Shown piece after piece: positions 1-6,904 of a stretch of DNA of 9,952 nt. The position numbers were made by a program, and so were the translations under genes. How positions within the stretch are numbered: position 1 is the stretch's first letter; each line of letters opens with the position of its first letter. The notes under the pieces are model-generated. The model saw only the letters and a program-made list of their open reading frames with translations. It was not told the DNA's origin and made no database searches. Source of the stretch: Methanobacteriota archaeon (GTDB lineage: Archaea; Thermoplasmatota; Poseidoniia; Poseidoniales; Poseidoniaceae); the NCBI GenBank assembly GCA_002727485.1, contig PBXE01000023.1:1-9952 (forward strand), read 5' to 3'.

Positions 1-171
1 GAACCAGGAGAATACCGATTTGTAGCTGGTGGAGAAGATTCACAATCCCTACAACAATTTTCTGTAGACTGGGAATATGAAGCAATGCTGAAAGGAGGTG
101 TTGCAATACCACTGCTACTAATCGGTACTGCGCTTGTATTCTATTCTATTTTTAGAAAGATTTTATTCTAA
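1..171 (+). CDS. C-terminal end of a membrane-anchored protein (5' truncated)
   Basis: Frame 1 is open from the window edge to TAA at 169-171, giving 56 residues that are not a complete gene. The visible part starts with a short polar, Gly- and acid-containing segment (EPGEYRFVAGGEDSQ), followed by one hydrophobic stretch of about 20 residues (GGVAIPLLLIGTALVFYSIF) and a short basic tail (RKILF). This is what the end of a single-pass protein looks like, with the bulk outside and a tiny positively charged cytoplasmic tail. It could equally be the last helix of a multi-pass protein. The family cannot be recognised from this fragment. It lies 53 bases upstream of the regulator on the same strand, so the two could be co-transcribed. 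Confidence 0.7.
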   Translation, partial: EPGEYRFVAGGEDSQSLQQFSVDWEYEAMLKGGVAIPLLLIGTALVFYSIFRKILF

Positions 172-201
172 CTTTCGACGCATTGAAAAAGGGGTACTGT
201 C

Positions 202-217
202 TAGGTAACCTAAGGTT
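202..217 (+). promoter_or_regulatory. Possible operator: overlapping palindromes before the regulator gene
   Basis: TAGGTAACCTA (202-212) is a perfect 5-1-5 inverted repeat. It overlaps AACCTAAGGTT (207-217), a 4-3-4 inverted repeat. Together they form three alternating half-sites, AGGT, ACCT and AGGT, whose starts are five bases apart. They end about seven bases before the preferred ATG at 225. A dimeric winged-helix protein binding here would cover the start region, so autoregulation by the downstream gene product is a reasonable inference. A possible TATA element is the AT-rich run around 160-168, inside the end of the preceding gene, but it is weak. Confidence 0.3.
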
Positions 218-224
218 GAGCAGT

Positions 225-977
225 ATGGTCGACATTGATTTAGCGTTATCAATTCTTCAAAATAAAGTTAGAAGGCAAATTTTAGAGCGCCTCGTTAGAG
301 AACCACATTACCCAATGCAATTAGCAGATCTAATTGGAGTAAGTCAACAAGCGATAATGAAACATCTAAAAGAACTTGAAAAAGGTGAATTTGTAACTAA
401 AATGAAAGTTCCTAGTGATAGAGGCGGGCCTCCAAGAACAATTTATTCTGTTCAGCAAGCTATTTCTCTAAGAATTGATCTCGGTCCTGATTTATTCACT
501 TGTGAGCAAAGAAAATTACCGAGTGGAGGCCCTATGAGGTTATCAAAATCATTGCCTGAGCACAGCATTAAAGTTGCAGAAAGTGTTAGTGGAAGAAAAA
601 AGATTTCCGTTGGTGAAGGAGTTTCTCATCTAGCAGAACTCAGTAATATTCTTGAAGACTTAGATGCCCAAAGAGATGCTATAATTTCATTACATCAACA
701 CATTAGAAACCGAATTTCTGTTGCCGTAGATGCTGATTTTGAAATGTATGAACAACGAGCAATGGTCCATTCAATTATTGAAGCACCTACTAAGAGAGTA
801 GACTTTACTGCCCTAAGTAAAGAACTTCAGTTAGGTCAAAAACAATTGAATGAACTAATGGATGAAGTTAGTACAAGACTAGAGCGTCAAATTTCAGAAA
901 AAGCAGGCCACATAATTGCTGGAACTCAAAACTCTAGTTTACACTGGTGGCTAGGCAATTACAAGCCTAAGAAATAA
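225..977 (+). CDS. SurR/ArsR-like archaeal transcription regulator with two winged-helix domains
   Basis: DNA-binding regulator of 250 residues when started at ATG 225. The frame also opens at TTG 183, but the ATG places the start directly before helix 1 (MVDIDLALSILQNKVRRQIL), as is usual for this family. Residues ~3-76 form an ArsR-type winged helix with the recognition helix SQQAIMKHLKELEKGEFV and a wing around PSDRGGPPRTIYSV. A short beta segment follows, then a helical, probably coiled-coil dimerisation stretch (~134-166, LAELSNILEDLDAQRDAI), and a second winged-helix-like domain (~178-231). The order and spacing match Pyrococcus SurR, the sulfur/redox regulator. However, the loop that carries the CxxC redox switch in SurR reads VREPHYP and has no cysteine. 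Its regulon is therefore probably different, and the SurR name should not be transferred. Targets could include its own promoter and the neighbouring membrane genes. The family call is confident; the signal sensed is unknown. Confidence 0.85.
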   Translation: MVDIDLALSILQNKVRRQILERLVREPHYPMQLADLIGVSQQAIMKHLKELEKGEFVTKMKVPSDRGGPPRTIYSVQQAISLRIDLGPDLFTCEQRKLPSGGPMRLSKSLPEHSIKVAESVSGRKKISVGEGVSHLAELSNILEDLDAQRDAIISLHQHIRNRISVAVDADFEMYEQRAMVHSIIEAPTKRVDFTALSKELQLGQKQLNELMDEVSTRLERQISEKAGHIIAGTQNSSLHWWLGNYKPKK

Positions 978-978
978 T

Positions 979-3900
979 TCACTCTTTAGATTCAAGCACT
1001 GAGATAAGTGAAGATTGTTCGCTTAATCTTCTGTTCACTTCTTCTCTTCTACCTTTACCTACAAAGTAAACAACGCCCAGTAGTGATAGTGTAAGTAGAA
1101 TAACAACAAATGGTAATGCTGTCTTACCAATAACTTGTCCTGCAACATCCAAAAATGGACTTGGCGATTCTAGTGGTTCGGTAACAGCCTTGATGTTATT
1201 ATCTTCGTCTGCTTCTACAATTTCGTTCATCGGGTCAACAACAACATATACACCTTTACTTCCGGCAACTACTGGATACAGAAGATAAATCTCTACTTCC
1301 TGAGCATCTTCAGATGCATCTGGAGCAAGTAATGCTCCAACAATCTGACGCATGACAATACTATCTTCGTCACATCCATTTTGCTCAATTTCATCTACAA
1401 CATCTGGATCGTTTGCATCATCATACTGGCAAAGAACTATTTCAATATCAGTTGCATGAGTATTTCCAATATTTTGTAATATTATACCTATAGGAATCGT
1501 AGAATCAATATCTCCGCTAAATGAGGCTGGGTTAATTATTTCCTTAATCACTAAGTCTGGGGCCTTCAATCTAAGCTGTAAGACTAGTTCATTGCTATCT
1601 AGCATTTCTCCTTGCCATGAAGGTGATGAGTCAAAGTCTCCTCCTTCTGTCATATCTCCTGCTTTAGAAACTACTTTCAAACCGATGTATCTAGTATCTA
1701 GCTTTGCCTCAGTTGAAATCTTGACTACAGCAACCATTTCATAGGTTTGGTATGGAGACATCTTAGGCATCATGTAAATGTCATTAGGCGCGATATAAGC
1801 ACACTTTCCTCCATCTTGGGCTTCTTCTAGTTGTGTTAACCAAGAAGTATATTCATCAGAAGATTCTTCTGGCATTGGAGTGTCAATAACGACACATGGT
1901 TCATCAGTAGTCAAGTCGTTTCCAATTTGAACTACATTTCTCCATTCAACACTCCAACCTTGTAGTTGAGACATTCCAGGAATTGATTGCATAATCAAAT
2001 CATTTCCTTGTGATTCTGCAGTGTGGTTATCCAAAGATGGCCAATCTTCTACATTACCATTATTGGTGATGTTAACTGTGAAACTTACAAACTTTCCAGG
2101 AGCAGAAGTTTTAGTTGGGTTATCAACTCTTGGATCCATAACGATTTCCATATCATAGAATTCGTTAACATAGACCAACATTGTCTGAACATCTCTTAAT
2201 TTTGTATTCCTACCTTGTTCATCTGGATAAGCTTCTTCAGAATATGTTTGGAAAATAATTGTATACAATCCCGCACCAATATCTGTTTCAGGCACGTTCA
2301 TTAATACATCAAAGGTTTGCTGTGTACCCCTAGATAATTCTTGAAGAGAGTCTCTTGGAATCACAATATCCCAATGACCATTTCTAACTGGGACTCCTGA
2401 AGGATCTATTACAGTGGCTAATCTGTAATCAAATCTATCAGGGCCATTTCCATTATTTGTCACAGTCGTTGGAAGAGTTATCTTCTCTCCTGGATAAACA
2501 GAATAAGCAGATACTGTAGCACCATTAGCATTCTCTACAGAGATGATTCTCTCGCTGCTGAGATTGGTTTCTGCATCCAAATTAAATTCATGAATAACTG
2601 TGGTATCTAATTTGATGAAATCCGAAATCTTAGGATAGCCATCCAAGTAGGCTTTTAGAATAATTGTTGGTCCTATTCCAGCCTTTGCATTGTCAGGAGC
2701 GCATACTTCGACATATACTGTATGTTGAACATAGTCTTGTCCTGGTTGTATAGTCCAGGCCCTTGGTTGGCTTAGAGGATCATTTGTTCCTGGAGCGTCT
2801 CTAAAGTCAACTGAAACTTCCCAGTTTTCTTGTCTCCATGTATTTTCATCTATTTCGCTTGGGCGCGCTTCTGGGGCGCCTGGCAGAGTGAAAATAAGGT
2901 CGCCGGAATCATAATTCTTTGTTACTGGAACTTCATATTCATGGCATGCTTGATTTGGATCTCCTGCCTTAACAAATGCTTCACTATCTGTTGCTTCAAA
3001 TACAATGTTACCAGATGATTTAATCGAAACAAAAATACCTAATTCTAGAATATCATAAGTCCCTTTATCAACAGACTTTATCGGTTCTCCTTCCGACCAC
3101 CCTTTGAGATAAATCACGAAAGCACCCGGATCTTCAGAAGTTGGTACTTTTACAGTCAGAATCTTAGTGGTTGAAGTGCCCGGATCTAATTCAACACGCA
3201 TCGGGAAAGTTACTTCCCATCCGAATGGTAGCAACCATTCTTGTTGACCTTCAAGCGTATTAGGGTCCCAGAATAGGAAACTATCTTGCACATTTCCAGT
3301 GTTGGTAATCGTAATTGAGAAAGTTGCTTGTCCGCCCTGCTCAATATCCTGCACGCTGTGAGAGGTATCCAGACTTATTCCATGTACAACGTCCATCAAT
3401 GTGAGAGTTGTAAGGTCTGAACGAATTGCAGGGTCTTTGTACGACTTTGCTGTAACCACAATTTGGGCCAACTCATCTTCGTTGGCTTGATAGATTGTAG
3501 GTGCTTTAACTCTGATATAGAATCTAGTTGATTCTCCGCCTTCCAAGAATATAGGTGTTGTTGGTAAAATTTGTGTCTGATTATTAGCAAAGAATAATGT
3601 CGCAGTCCAATTTTGTGGAACACCTGTTACGTTTAAGCCATATGTATCAGCAACAAGTTGCTTATCTCCTGGTGTTGAATTATTCATTGTCATATTGAAG
3701 ATTGTCTGTTCGCCAGGCTCAATGACATGGTAGAAAGTCTCTCCTGCATCAAGTTCAACGTCAACTTGCCCTGTTAATACGTGCGAATAACAGATGGTAT
3801 ATCTGCCATTATTTTGCTCATTATTACACTTGTTTTGATCTGACCAGCCTATGTGTGCGCCACTTCCTAAATCATTAGCAAATGCGGGTGGCATTCCCAA

Positions 3901-6117
3901 ATCCGGCCTACTTCCAGTATCAGTTCCTAGCTTATTACTGGCCCATGTAGTAACTGGAATAATTTCCCAAGGATCTAAGGCGAAATCACCTTCACCTGTC
4001 AAGTCTGTTTGGTTAAGTCGGGTGTAATGAATCTCTTCACCTGCACTGGTGTTTCCAGAATCAACCCAAGAGATGTGTACGTTACTCTGCTTGTCAGTAA
4101 TCAAAGCAGGGAAAATAGAATGTCCTGAAAACGCAGAAACTAATCCTGATGGACCTTCCACATTAGAGATAGGGGTATCTTGAATTTTCTTGATTGCATA
4201 GGTGGAAAGTCCTTCCTCTGCACCATCGAAAGCACCTGCACCCTGTAATTTCAGTTTAGTGTAATAAACTTCGTAATTTGTTGACTTCTCGAAACCATAA
4301 TCTCTTCCATCCATCCAAGCAATATGTGTATTACCTTGCATATCTACGCCGATTGCCGGGTGGAATGAATAAGCATCATCAATAGTGACCCTAGTATCGT
4401 TTACTACTACCAAATGTCCATCTGCACCTGCTCCAGTGTCCTCATAATAAGTTCCACCACTGACCCAATGGCCTGGCGCACCAGGTGTCCAAGATGGATC
4501 ATTGTTCATCTTAGCATATGGGTCCAAAACAGACATGTAAATTTCACGAGAGTTGTTGGTTGCGATATAAACCATGGCCTCAACGAGTAATGCCATTGCA
4601 CCAGCGCCACCACTTCCTGATGGGAATTCATATGCTTGTCCACCTGCACTTACAGTTCTTGCATTCGTTGTAGGGTCATTTCCTGGGCAGTTTCTAGTTT
4701 GGGTGGAAACCACTCCATTTGGACACTTTACTAAATCCAAGAAGTGAGATTGAATATTTCCTGCTCCTCCATACCCTTGTCCGTATAGACCAATCGGAAC
4801 TACTCCGGCTTTTACACAATTGTCATGCGCTTCATCGATAGAACTTATGTCATCTGCTTGTTGAGAAGGGTCTCCATCTTTTGGCCCTTCATCGGATACT
4901 GGAAGAACAATCTTGGTGGAATTTGGATTCCATTTGTGATCAGCCGAGGTTGCAGGATTTCCTGGAACATTACCGTTGATATCTTTCCAAGACAAGCAAG
5001 CCCAGTTTGTTCCTGGGCCCCAATCTTCTCCAGAGTTACCAGAGTATGGGTTTCCATTGTAAATTGTATTCTGCAATGAACGAATTCCACCAGAGCTATC
5101 TCCTTCATCAAGAGGTGTTGTTCTTGGACCAGCGTTCATATTATATCCTGCACAGTTACCACTGCTTGCTGCGCCAGGTAGACCAAATCCGCCATCTAAT
5201 CCATAAATAGTTTCAAAAACAGTCATGTTAGCAACTTCTAGCAATGGCTTAATTCCTTCAAATTGCCCTCCAGATGCGAAATTTCCACCGTAAATAACAG
5301 TACAAATATCAGCCCATTCGGTGTACATAGAACCTGATGTATCTACAATAAATACCAATTCTACTTTGCCGCCTCTAGTATCATCCCAAGCGATCTGAAC
5401 TTGGTCGTTTGCATCCACTACAATGTCTGGGTGCCCTTTGTGCCCAATAATAGGTGTAAGTAGAGTGTCATCGAAGAGAACTATTGCATCTTGTGCAATC
5501 ATATCTGGCTGAAGCATGGAATAATATATCTGAGGTTGATTGAAGAAACGTCCTAATTCATCAAATTCATCTTCCCATGCGATGTGGACATTTCCTTGGC
5601 TATCTGTATCGATTGAAGGCCAATCCCTATCCTGGGCTCTTTGAGAAACTACCATATCATCGATAGAAGTTAAAGATGCGTCATCGCTTGCCATCCCATT
5701 AAACGGTTGTACCTTGAAAGGAGATATTGCAGTGTACATAATTTTGTGAGTACCTGATTTATCAGTCCAAACTATGTGCAAATTATCATCTTCATCAATG
5801 GCCATATCAGGGTGCCAAATTTTGTGAATACCGGCATTGGTGATTTGTGTTGCGTCAATCAAAACTTCGCCATCACTAGCAATCATTGAATAGTATAGAT
5901 GAAGATTATTTCTAGACCACACAATATGGGCATTTCCTTCACTATCTGCTACAATAGTAGCTTGTGTATCCGATGCTGAACCTCCATCAACAATTTGTTG
6001 GGGTTCAGTAATGACAACAGTATTCGCTGAAACGGGTGCTGCGGACATTACAAAGGCTGACATTACTGAAATTAACATTATAGAAACTAAACTTATTGAC
6101 TTAATTTTACGGCTCAT
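979..6117 (-). CDS. Giant secreted, membrane-anchored protein: beta-propeller with inserted vWA domain plus Ig-like/CARDB stalk
   Basis: A 1712-residue cell-surface protein, probably an adhesin or ligand-binding receptor; the exact role is unknown. The order is: signal peptide 1-31; seven propeller-type repeats between ~40 and 785, with a vWA domain at ~251-520 inside repeat 4; five or so Ig-like domains of the 'ITNTGNV' kind (~786-1518); a CARDB-like domain (~1519-1646) ending VDPMNEIVEADEDNN; a membrane helix ~1667-1686; and a basic, then polar, cytoplasmic tail. The MIDAS metal site can be read as D259-x-S261-x-S263, probably T370 and D409. All 14 cysteines are extracellular, and about a dozen N-x-S/T sequons cluster mostly at 800-850, so disulfides and N-glycosylation are likely. 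Start is ATG 6117, with an AGGGTG motif five bases upstream. The stop at 979 is one base from the convergent regulator's stop. The modules are recognised by eye from motifs; exact Ig boundaries are approximate. Confidence 0.85.
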   Translation of the reverse strand: MSRKIKSISLVSIMLISVMSAFVMSAAPVSANTVVITEPQQIVDGGSASDTQATIVADSEGNAHIVWSRNNLHLYYSMIASDGEVLIDATQITNAGIHKIWHPDMAIDEDDNLHIVWTDKSGTHKIMYTAISPFKVQPFNGMASDDASLTSIDDMVVSQRAQDRDWPSIDTDSQGNVHIAWEDEFDELGRFFNQPQIYYSMLQPDMIAQDAIVLFDDTLLTPIIGHKGHPDIVVDANDQVQIAWDDTRGGKVELVFIVDTSGSMYTEWADICTVIYGGNFASGGQFEGIKPLLEVANMTVFETIYGLDGGFGLPGAASSGNCAGYNMNAGPRTTPLDEGDSSGGIRSLQNTIYNGNPYSGNSGEDWGPGTNWACLSWKDINGNVPGNPATSADHKWNPNSTKIVLPVSDEGPKDGDPSQQADDISSIDEAHDNCVKAGVVPIGLYGQGYGGAGNIQSHFLDLVKCPNGVVSTQTRNCPGNDPTTNARTVSAGGQAYEFPSGSGGAGAMALLVEAMVYIATNNSREIYMSVLDPYAKMNNDPSWTPGAPGHWVSGGTYYEDTGAGADGHLVVVNDTRVTIDDAYSFHPAIGVDMQGNTHIAWMDGRDYGFEKSTNYEVYYTKLKLQGAGAFDGAEEGLSTYAIKKIQDTPISNVEGPSGLVSAFSGHSIFPALITDKQSNVHISWVDSGNTSAGEEIHYTRLNQTDLTGEGDFALDPWEIIPVTTWASNKLGTDTGSRPDLGMPPAFANDLGSGAHIGWSDQNKCNNEQNNGRYTICYSHVLTGQVDVELDAGETFYHVIEPGEQTIFNMTMNNSTPGDKQLVADTYGLNVTGVPQNWTATLFFANNQTQILPTTPIFLEGGESTRFYIRVKAPTIYQANEDELAQIVVTAKSYKDPAIRSDLTTLTLMDVVHGISLDTSHSVQDIEQGGQATFSITITNTGNVQDSFLFWDPNTLEGQQEWLLPFGWEVTFPMRVELDPGTSTTKILTVKVPTSEDPGAFVIYLKGWSEGEPIKSVDKGTYDILELGIFVSIKSSGNIVFEATDSEAFVKAGDPNQACHEYEVPVTKNYDSGDLIFTLPGAPEARPSEIDENTWRQENWEVSVDFRDAPGTNDPLSQPRAWTIQPGQDYVQHTVYVEVCAPDNAKAGIGPTIILKAYLDGYPKISDFIKLDTTVIHEFNLDAETNLSSERIISVENANGATVSAYSVYPGEKITLPTTVTNNGNGPDRFDYRLATVIDPSGVPVRNGHWDIVIPRDSLQELSRGTQQTFDVLMNVPETDIGAGLYTIIFQTYSEEAYPDEQGRNTKLRDVQTMLVYVNEFYDMEIVMDPRVDNPTKTSAPGKFVSFTVNITNNGNVEDWPSLDNHTAESQGNDLIMQSIPGMSQLQGWSVEWRNVVQIGNDLTTDEPCVVIDTPMPEESSDEYTSWLTQLEEAQDGGKCAYIAPNDIYMMPKMSPYQTYEMVAVVKISTEAKLDTRYIGLKVVSKAGDMTEGGDFDSSPSWQGEMLDSNELVLQLRLKAPDLVIKEIINPASFSGDIDSTIPIGIILQNIGNTHATDIEIVLCQYDDANDPDVVDEIEQNGCDEDSIVMRQIVGALLAPDASEDAQEVEIYLLYPVVAGSKGVYVVVDPMNEIVEADEDNNIKAVTEPLESPSPFLDVAGQVIGKTALPFVVILLTLSLLGVVYFVGKGRREEVNRRLSEQSSLISVLESKE
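1060..1119 (-). other. C-terminal membrane anchor of the giant surface protein
   Basis: Residues ~1667-1686 (ALPFVVILLTLSLLGVVYFV) form one strongly hydrophobic helix. It is followed at once by GKGRREEVNRR and then a polar tail of about 15 residues. The positive cluster sets the C-terminus in the cytoplasm and the large N-terminal part outside. No PGF or LPXTG sorting motif is seen before the helix, so a retained transmembrane anchor is more likely than archaeosortase processing. Confidence 0.85.
1174..3762 (-). repeat. Stalk of tandem Ig-like domains ending in a CARDB-type domain
   Basis: Residues ~786-1648 contain repeated beta-sandwich signatures in which a PGE/GG turn leads into a strand and an N-x-G-N turn. 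Examples are IEPGEQTIFNMTMNNSTPG (799), QGGQATFSITITNTGNVQD (927), YPGEKITLPTTVTNNGNG (1208), APGKFVSFTVNITNNGNVED (1339) and TIPIGIILQNIGNTHATD (1540). These are typical of NEW3/APHP/CARDB-type domains in archaeal and bacterial surface proteins. The last one closes with the characteristic CARDB motif VDPMNEIVEADEDNN. Their likely role is a spacer holding the propeller/vWA head away from the membrane. Cysteines occur as pairs (1058/1139, 1408/1439, 1563/1582) that would fit one disulfide within a domain each. Confidence 0.7.
3763..6000 (-). repeat. Seven propeller-blade repeats (consensus P-x-I-x-x-D-x-x-x-N-x-H-I-x-W-x-D)
   Basis: Within the giant protein the same blade motif occurs seven times: NAHIVWSR (62), NLHIVWTD (112), NVHIAWED (176), QVQIAWDD (239), NTHIAWMD (596), NVHISWVD (679) and GAHIGWSD (752). 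Each is preceded by a short strand such as HPDMAIDED or WPSIDTDSQ, and most are followed by an aromatic strand such as LYYSMI, IYYSML, VYYTKL or IHYTRL. Seven copies are the usual number for a closed BNR/sialidase-type beta-propeller. Repeat 4 is interrupted by the vWA domain, and its closing strand (EIYMSVLD, ~525) follows that insertion. Propellers of this type usually bind ligands such as glycans. No catalytic set was recognised, so binding is more likely than hydrolysis. Confidence 0.75.
4558..5367 (-). other. von Willebrand A domain inserted in propeller blade 4
   Basis: About 270 residues (251-520) of the giant protein. The first strand and MIDAS motif read VELVFIVDTSGSM, the standard opening of vWA domains, with metal ligands D259, S261 and S263. 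EDWGPGT (364-370) probably supplies the second-loop threonine, and IVLPVSDEGP (403-412) the third-loop aspartate D409. A later strand GVVPIGLYGQG and a final helix MALLVEAMVYIATNN complete the fold. The domain is longer than a typical vWA of about 180-200 residues because of Gly/Asn/Ser-rich loops at ~310-400. It has six cysteines (272, 322, 374, 434, 465, 477), an even number that suggests disulfides. A complete MIDAS implies Mg2+/Ca2+-dependent ligand binding outside the cell. Confidence 0.85.
6025..6117 (-). other. Signal peptide of the giant surface protein
   Basis: Residues 1-31 have the classical Sec layout: basic n-region MSRKIK, hydrophobic core ISLVSIMLISVMSAFVM, and a small-residue c-region ending SAAPVSA. 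Cleavage by signal peptidase I after A31 would leave a mature N-terminus NTVVIT. No lipobox cysteine is present, so it is not a lipoprotein. No twin arginine is present, so Tat export is not indicated. Confidence 0.85.
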
Positions 6118-6172
6118 AAAAACACCCTAGGCTGATATAATGAGTATTCGACACTCTTCTAATACTTAACCG
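6118..6172 (-). promoter_or_regulatory. Candidate promoter and ribosome binding site of the giant surface protein
   Basis: The gap between the DUF2299-like gene and the giant gene is 97 bases, enough for a separate promoter. On the minus strand TTAAGTATT (6169-6161) is a TATA-like element that would place transcription start near 6140. The short leader then contains AGGGTG (6128-6123), a weak Shine-Dalgarno-like motif five bases before ATG 6117. A second AT-rich element, ATTATAT (6141-6135), is too close to the ATG to serve unless the mRNA starts at about the ATG. The 6-bp inverted repeat AGTATT/AATACT (6143-6148 and 6161-6166) overlaps the TATA-like element and could be an operator. All of this rests on motif appearance alone. 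Confidence 0.35.
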
Positions 6173-6214
6173 CGACTCTTTCGGGTCACAAATTTTGGTA
6201 ACTTAAAATTAGCA

Positions 6215-6874
6215 TCAAGCCCATTCTGATGGGTCGAAACTTGAACCAAATGACATCTTTTCATCGAACTCGATTTCAATTTGTTCCGATTCTTCTATGT
6301 TTTTGGCACTTGATTCTTTATTTTTTACTGCCTGCTTCTTTTTTGCCCAGTCATCTACAGGCCCAGGCTTACCTATACCGGGTCCATAAGAATACTTAAT
6401 CTCGTGAATTAGCCCCAATTTTGCCAACCACAATCTTCGCAAGCAATGCATGAATTCATTCTTGTTTAATCCATCAAACCATAATGGTAAACTGACATTG
6501 AAGGCTTGTAATGGCCCGGGTTTTTGTTCTCCATCATGCCCCATATGGATGCCCCAGTCAACTGAGGCACGAATCAATTGTAATCTACCATCATGAATCC
6601 ACTCTGACCACCCCTCGGGGTCTTCATCCATATGTTTCTTCATTTCTTTCTGTTGACCCATGTCAACTCTCGTCATACTTGAAATTGCAACTAAATCTCT
6701 ATTCTTTGGTACTACAACCGCAAACATGTGACCTTGAGGACCTTGAGGATATTTGATTAAAATATGGGCTACGGCCCTAGGATCTTCTTGTTCTTTGACA
6801 ATCAATCGTTCATCGCTAAGCCACTTTCGTACAGCGGCCGCTACATCAACAGGCGTCACAAATAGGCCAATCAT
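6215..6874 (-). CDS. DUF2299-like archaeal protein with charged C-terminal tail
   Basis: A 219-residue, probably cytoplasmic protein of unknown function; no signal peptide or membrane helix is visible. Residues ~6-165 look like one alpha/beta domain: an N-terminal helix (VDVAAAVRKWLSDERL), beta strands around AHILIKYPQ and MFAVVVPKN, a helix with WSEWIHDGRLQLIR, a strand FNVSLPLWFDGL, and a helix NKNEFMHCLRRLWLAKLGLI. This pattern, with the strand-then-'DGL.K..F...L' ending, recalls DUF2299 proteins, which are related in shape to YbjN/type III chaperone folds; I recalled this rather than searched it. Residues ~165-219 are Lys/Glu/Ser-rich and probably disordered, ending in FDPSEWA, a possible short interaction motif. 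ATG 6874 is the furthest upstream start possible, because TGA directly precedes it in frame. The gene follows the acyltransferase by 30 bases but is separated from it by a U-tract. Confidence 0.7.
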   Translation of the reverse strand: MIGLFVTPVDVAAAVRKWLSDERLIVKEQEDPRAVAHILIKYPQGPQGHMFAVVVPKNRDLVAISSMTRVDMGQQKEMKKHMDEDPEGWSEWIHDGRLQLIRASVDWGIHMGHDGEQKPGPLQAFNVSLPLWFDGLNKNEFMHCLRRLWLAKLGLIHEIKYSYGPGIGKPGPVDDWAKKKQAVKNKESSAKNIEESEQIEIEFDEKMSFGSSFDPSEWA

Positions 6875-6896
6875 TCATCCCGTTTGAAACAAACCC

Positions 6897-6904
6897 AAAA
6901 AAAA
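6897..6904 (-). terminator. U8 transcription terminator after the acyltransferase gene
   Basis: On the minus strand the TAG stop of the acyltransferase (6907-6905) is followed directly by eight T residues. Archaeal RNA polymerase terminates at U-runs of this length without needing a hairpin. The site would separate the flavoprotein-HIT-acyltransferase unit from the DUF2299-like gene, at least in part. An AT-rich stretch AAAATATAG just upstream on the same strand might act as the TATA element of the next gene, in which case promoter and terminator overlap. Confidence 0.5.

Noticed and set aside
183..224. TTG start at 183 giving a 14-residue longer regulator
   Set aside because: The extra residues (MKKGYCLGNLRLSS) are not part of the winged-helix domain, and ATG 225 gives the usual family start. 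The longer form would also put the palindromes inside the coding region.
2830..5210. Small open frames on both strands inside the giant surface gene
   Set aside because: They are shadows of a long frame with clear domains. They have Cys/Trp/Phe-rich, non-protein-like compositions and no recognisable motif.
4558..5367. Idea that the vWA region is an integrated foreign gene or a mobile insertion at DNA level
   Set aside because: It is in frame, has composition like its surroundings, and shows no terminal repeats. It is a protein-domain insertion of evolutionary age, not a recent mobile element.
6881..6896. Small hairpin GTTTG-AAA-CAAAC between the acyltransferase and the DUF2299-like gene
   Set aside because: It has only a 5-bp AT-rich stem, and on the transcribed strand it comes after, not before, the U-run, so it is not an intrinsic terminator. 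It is probably chance.
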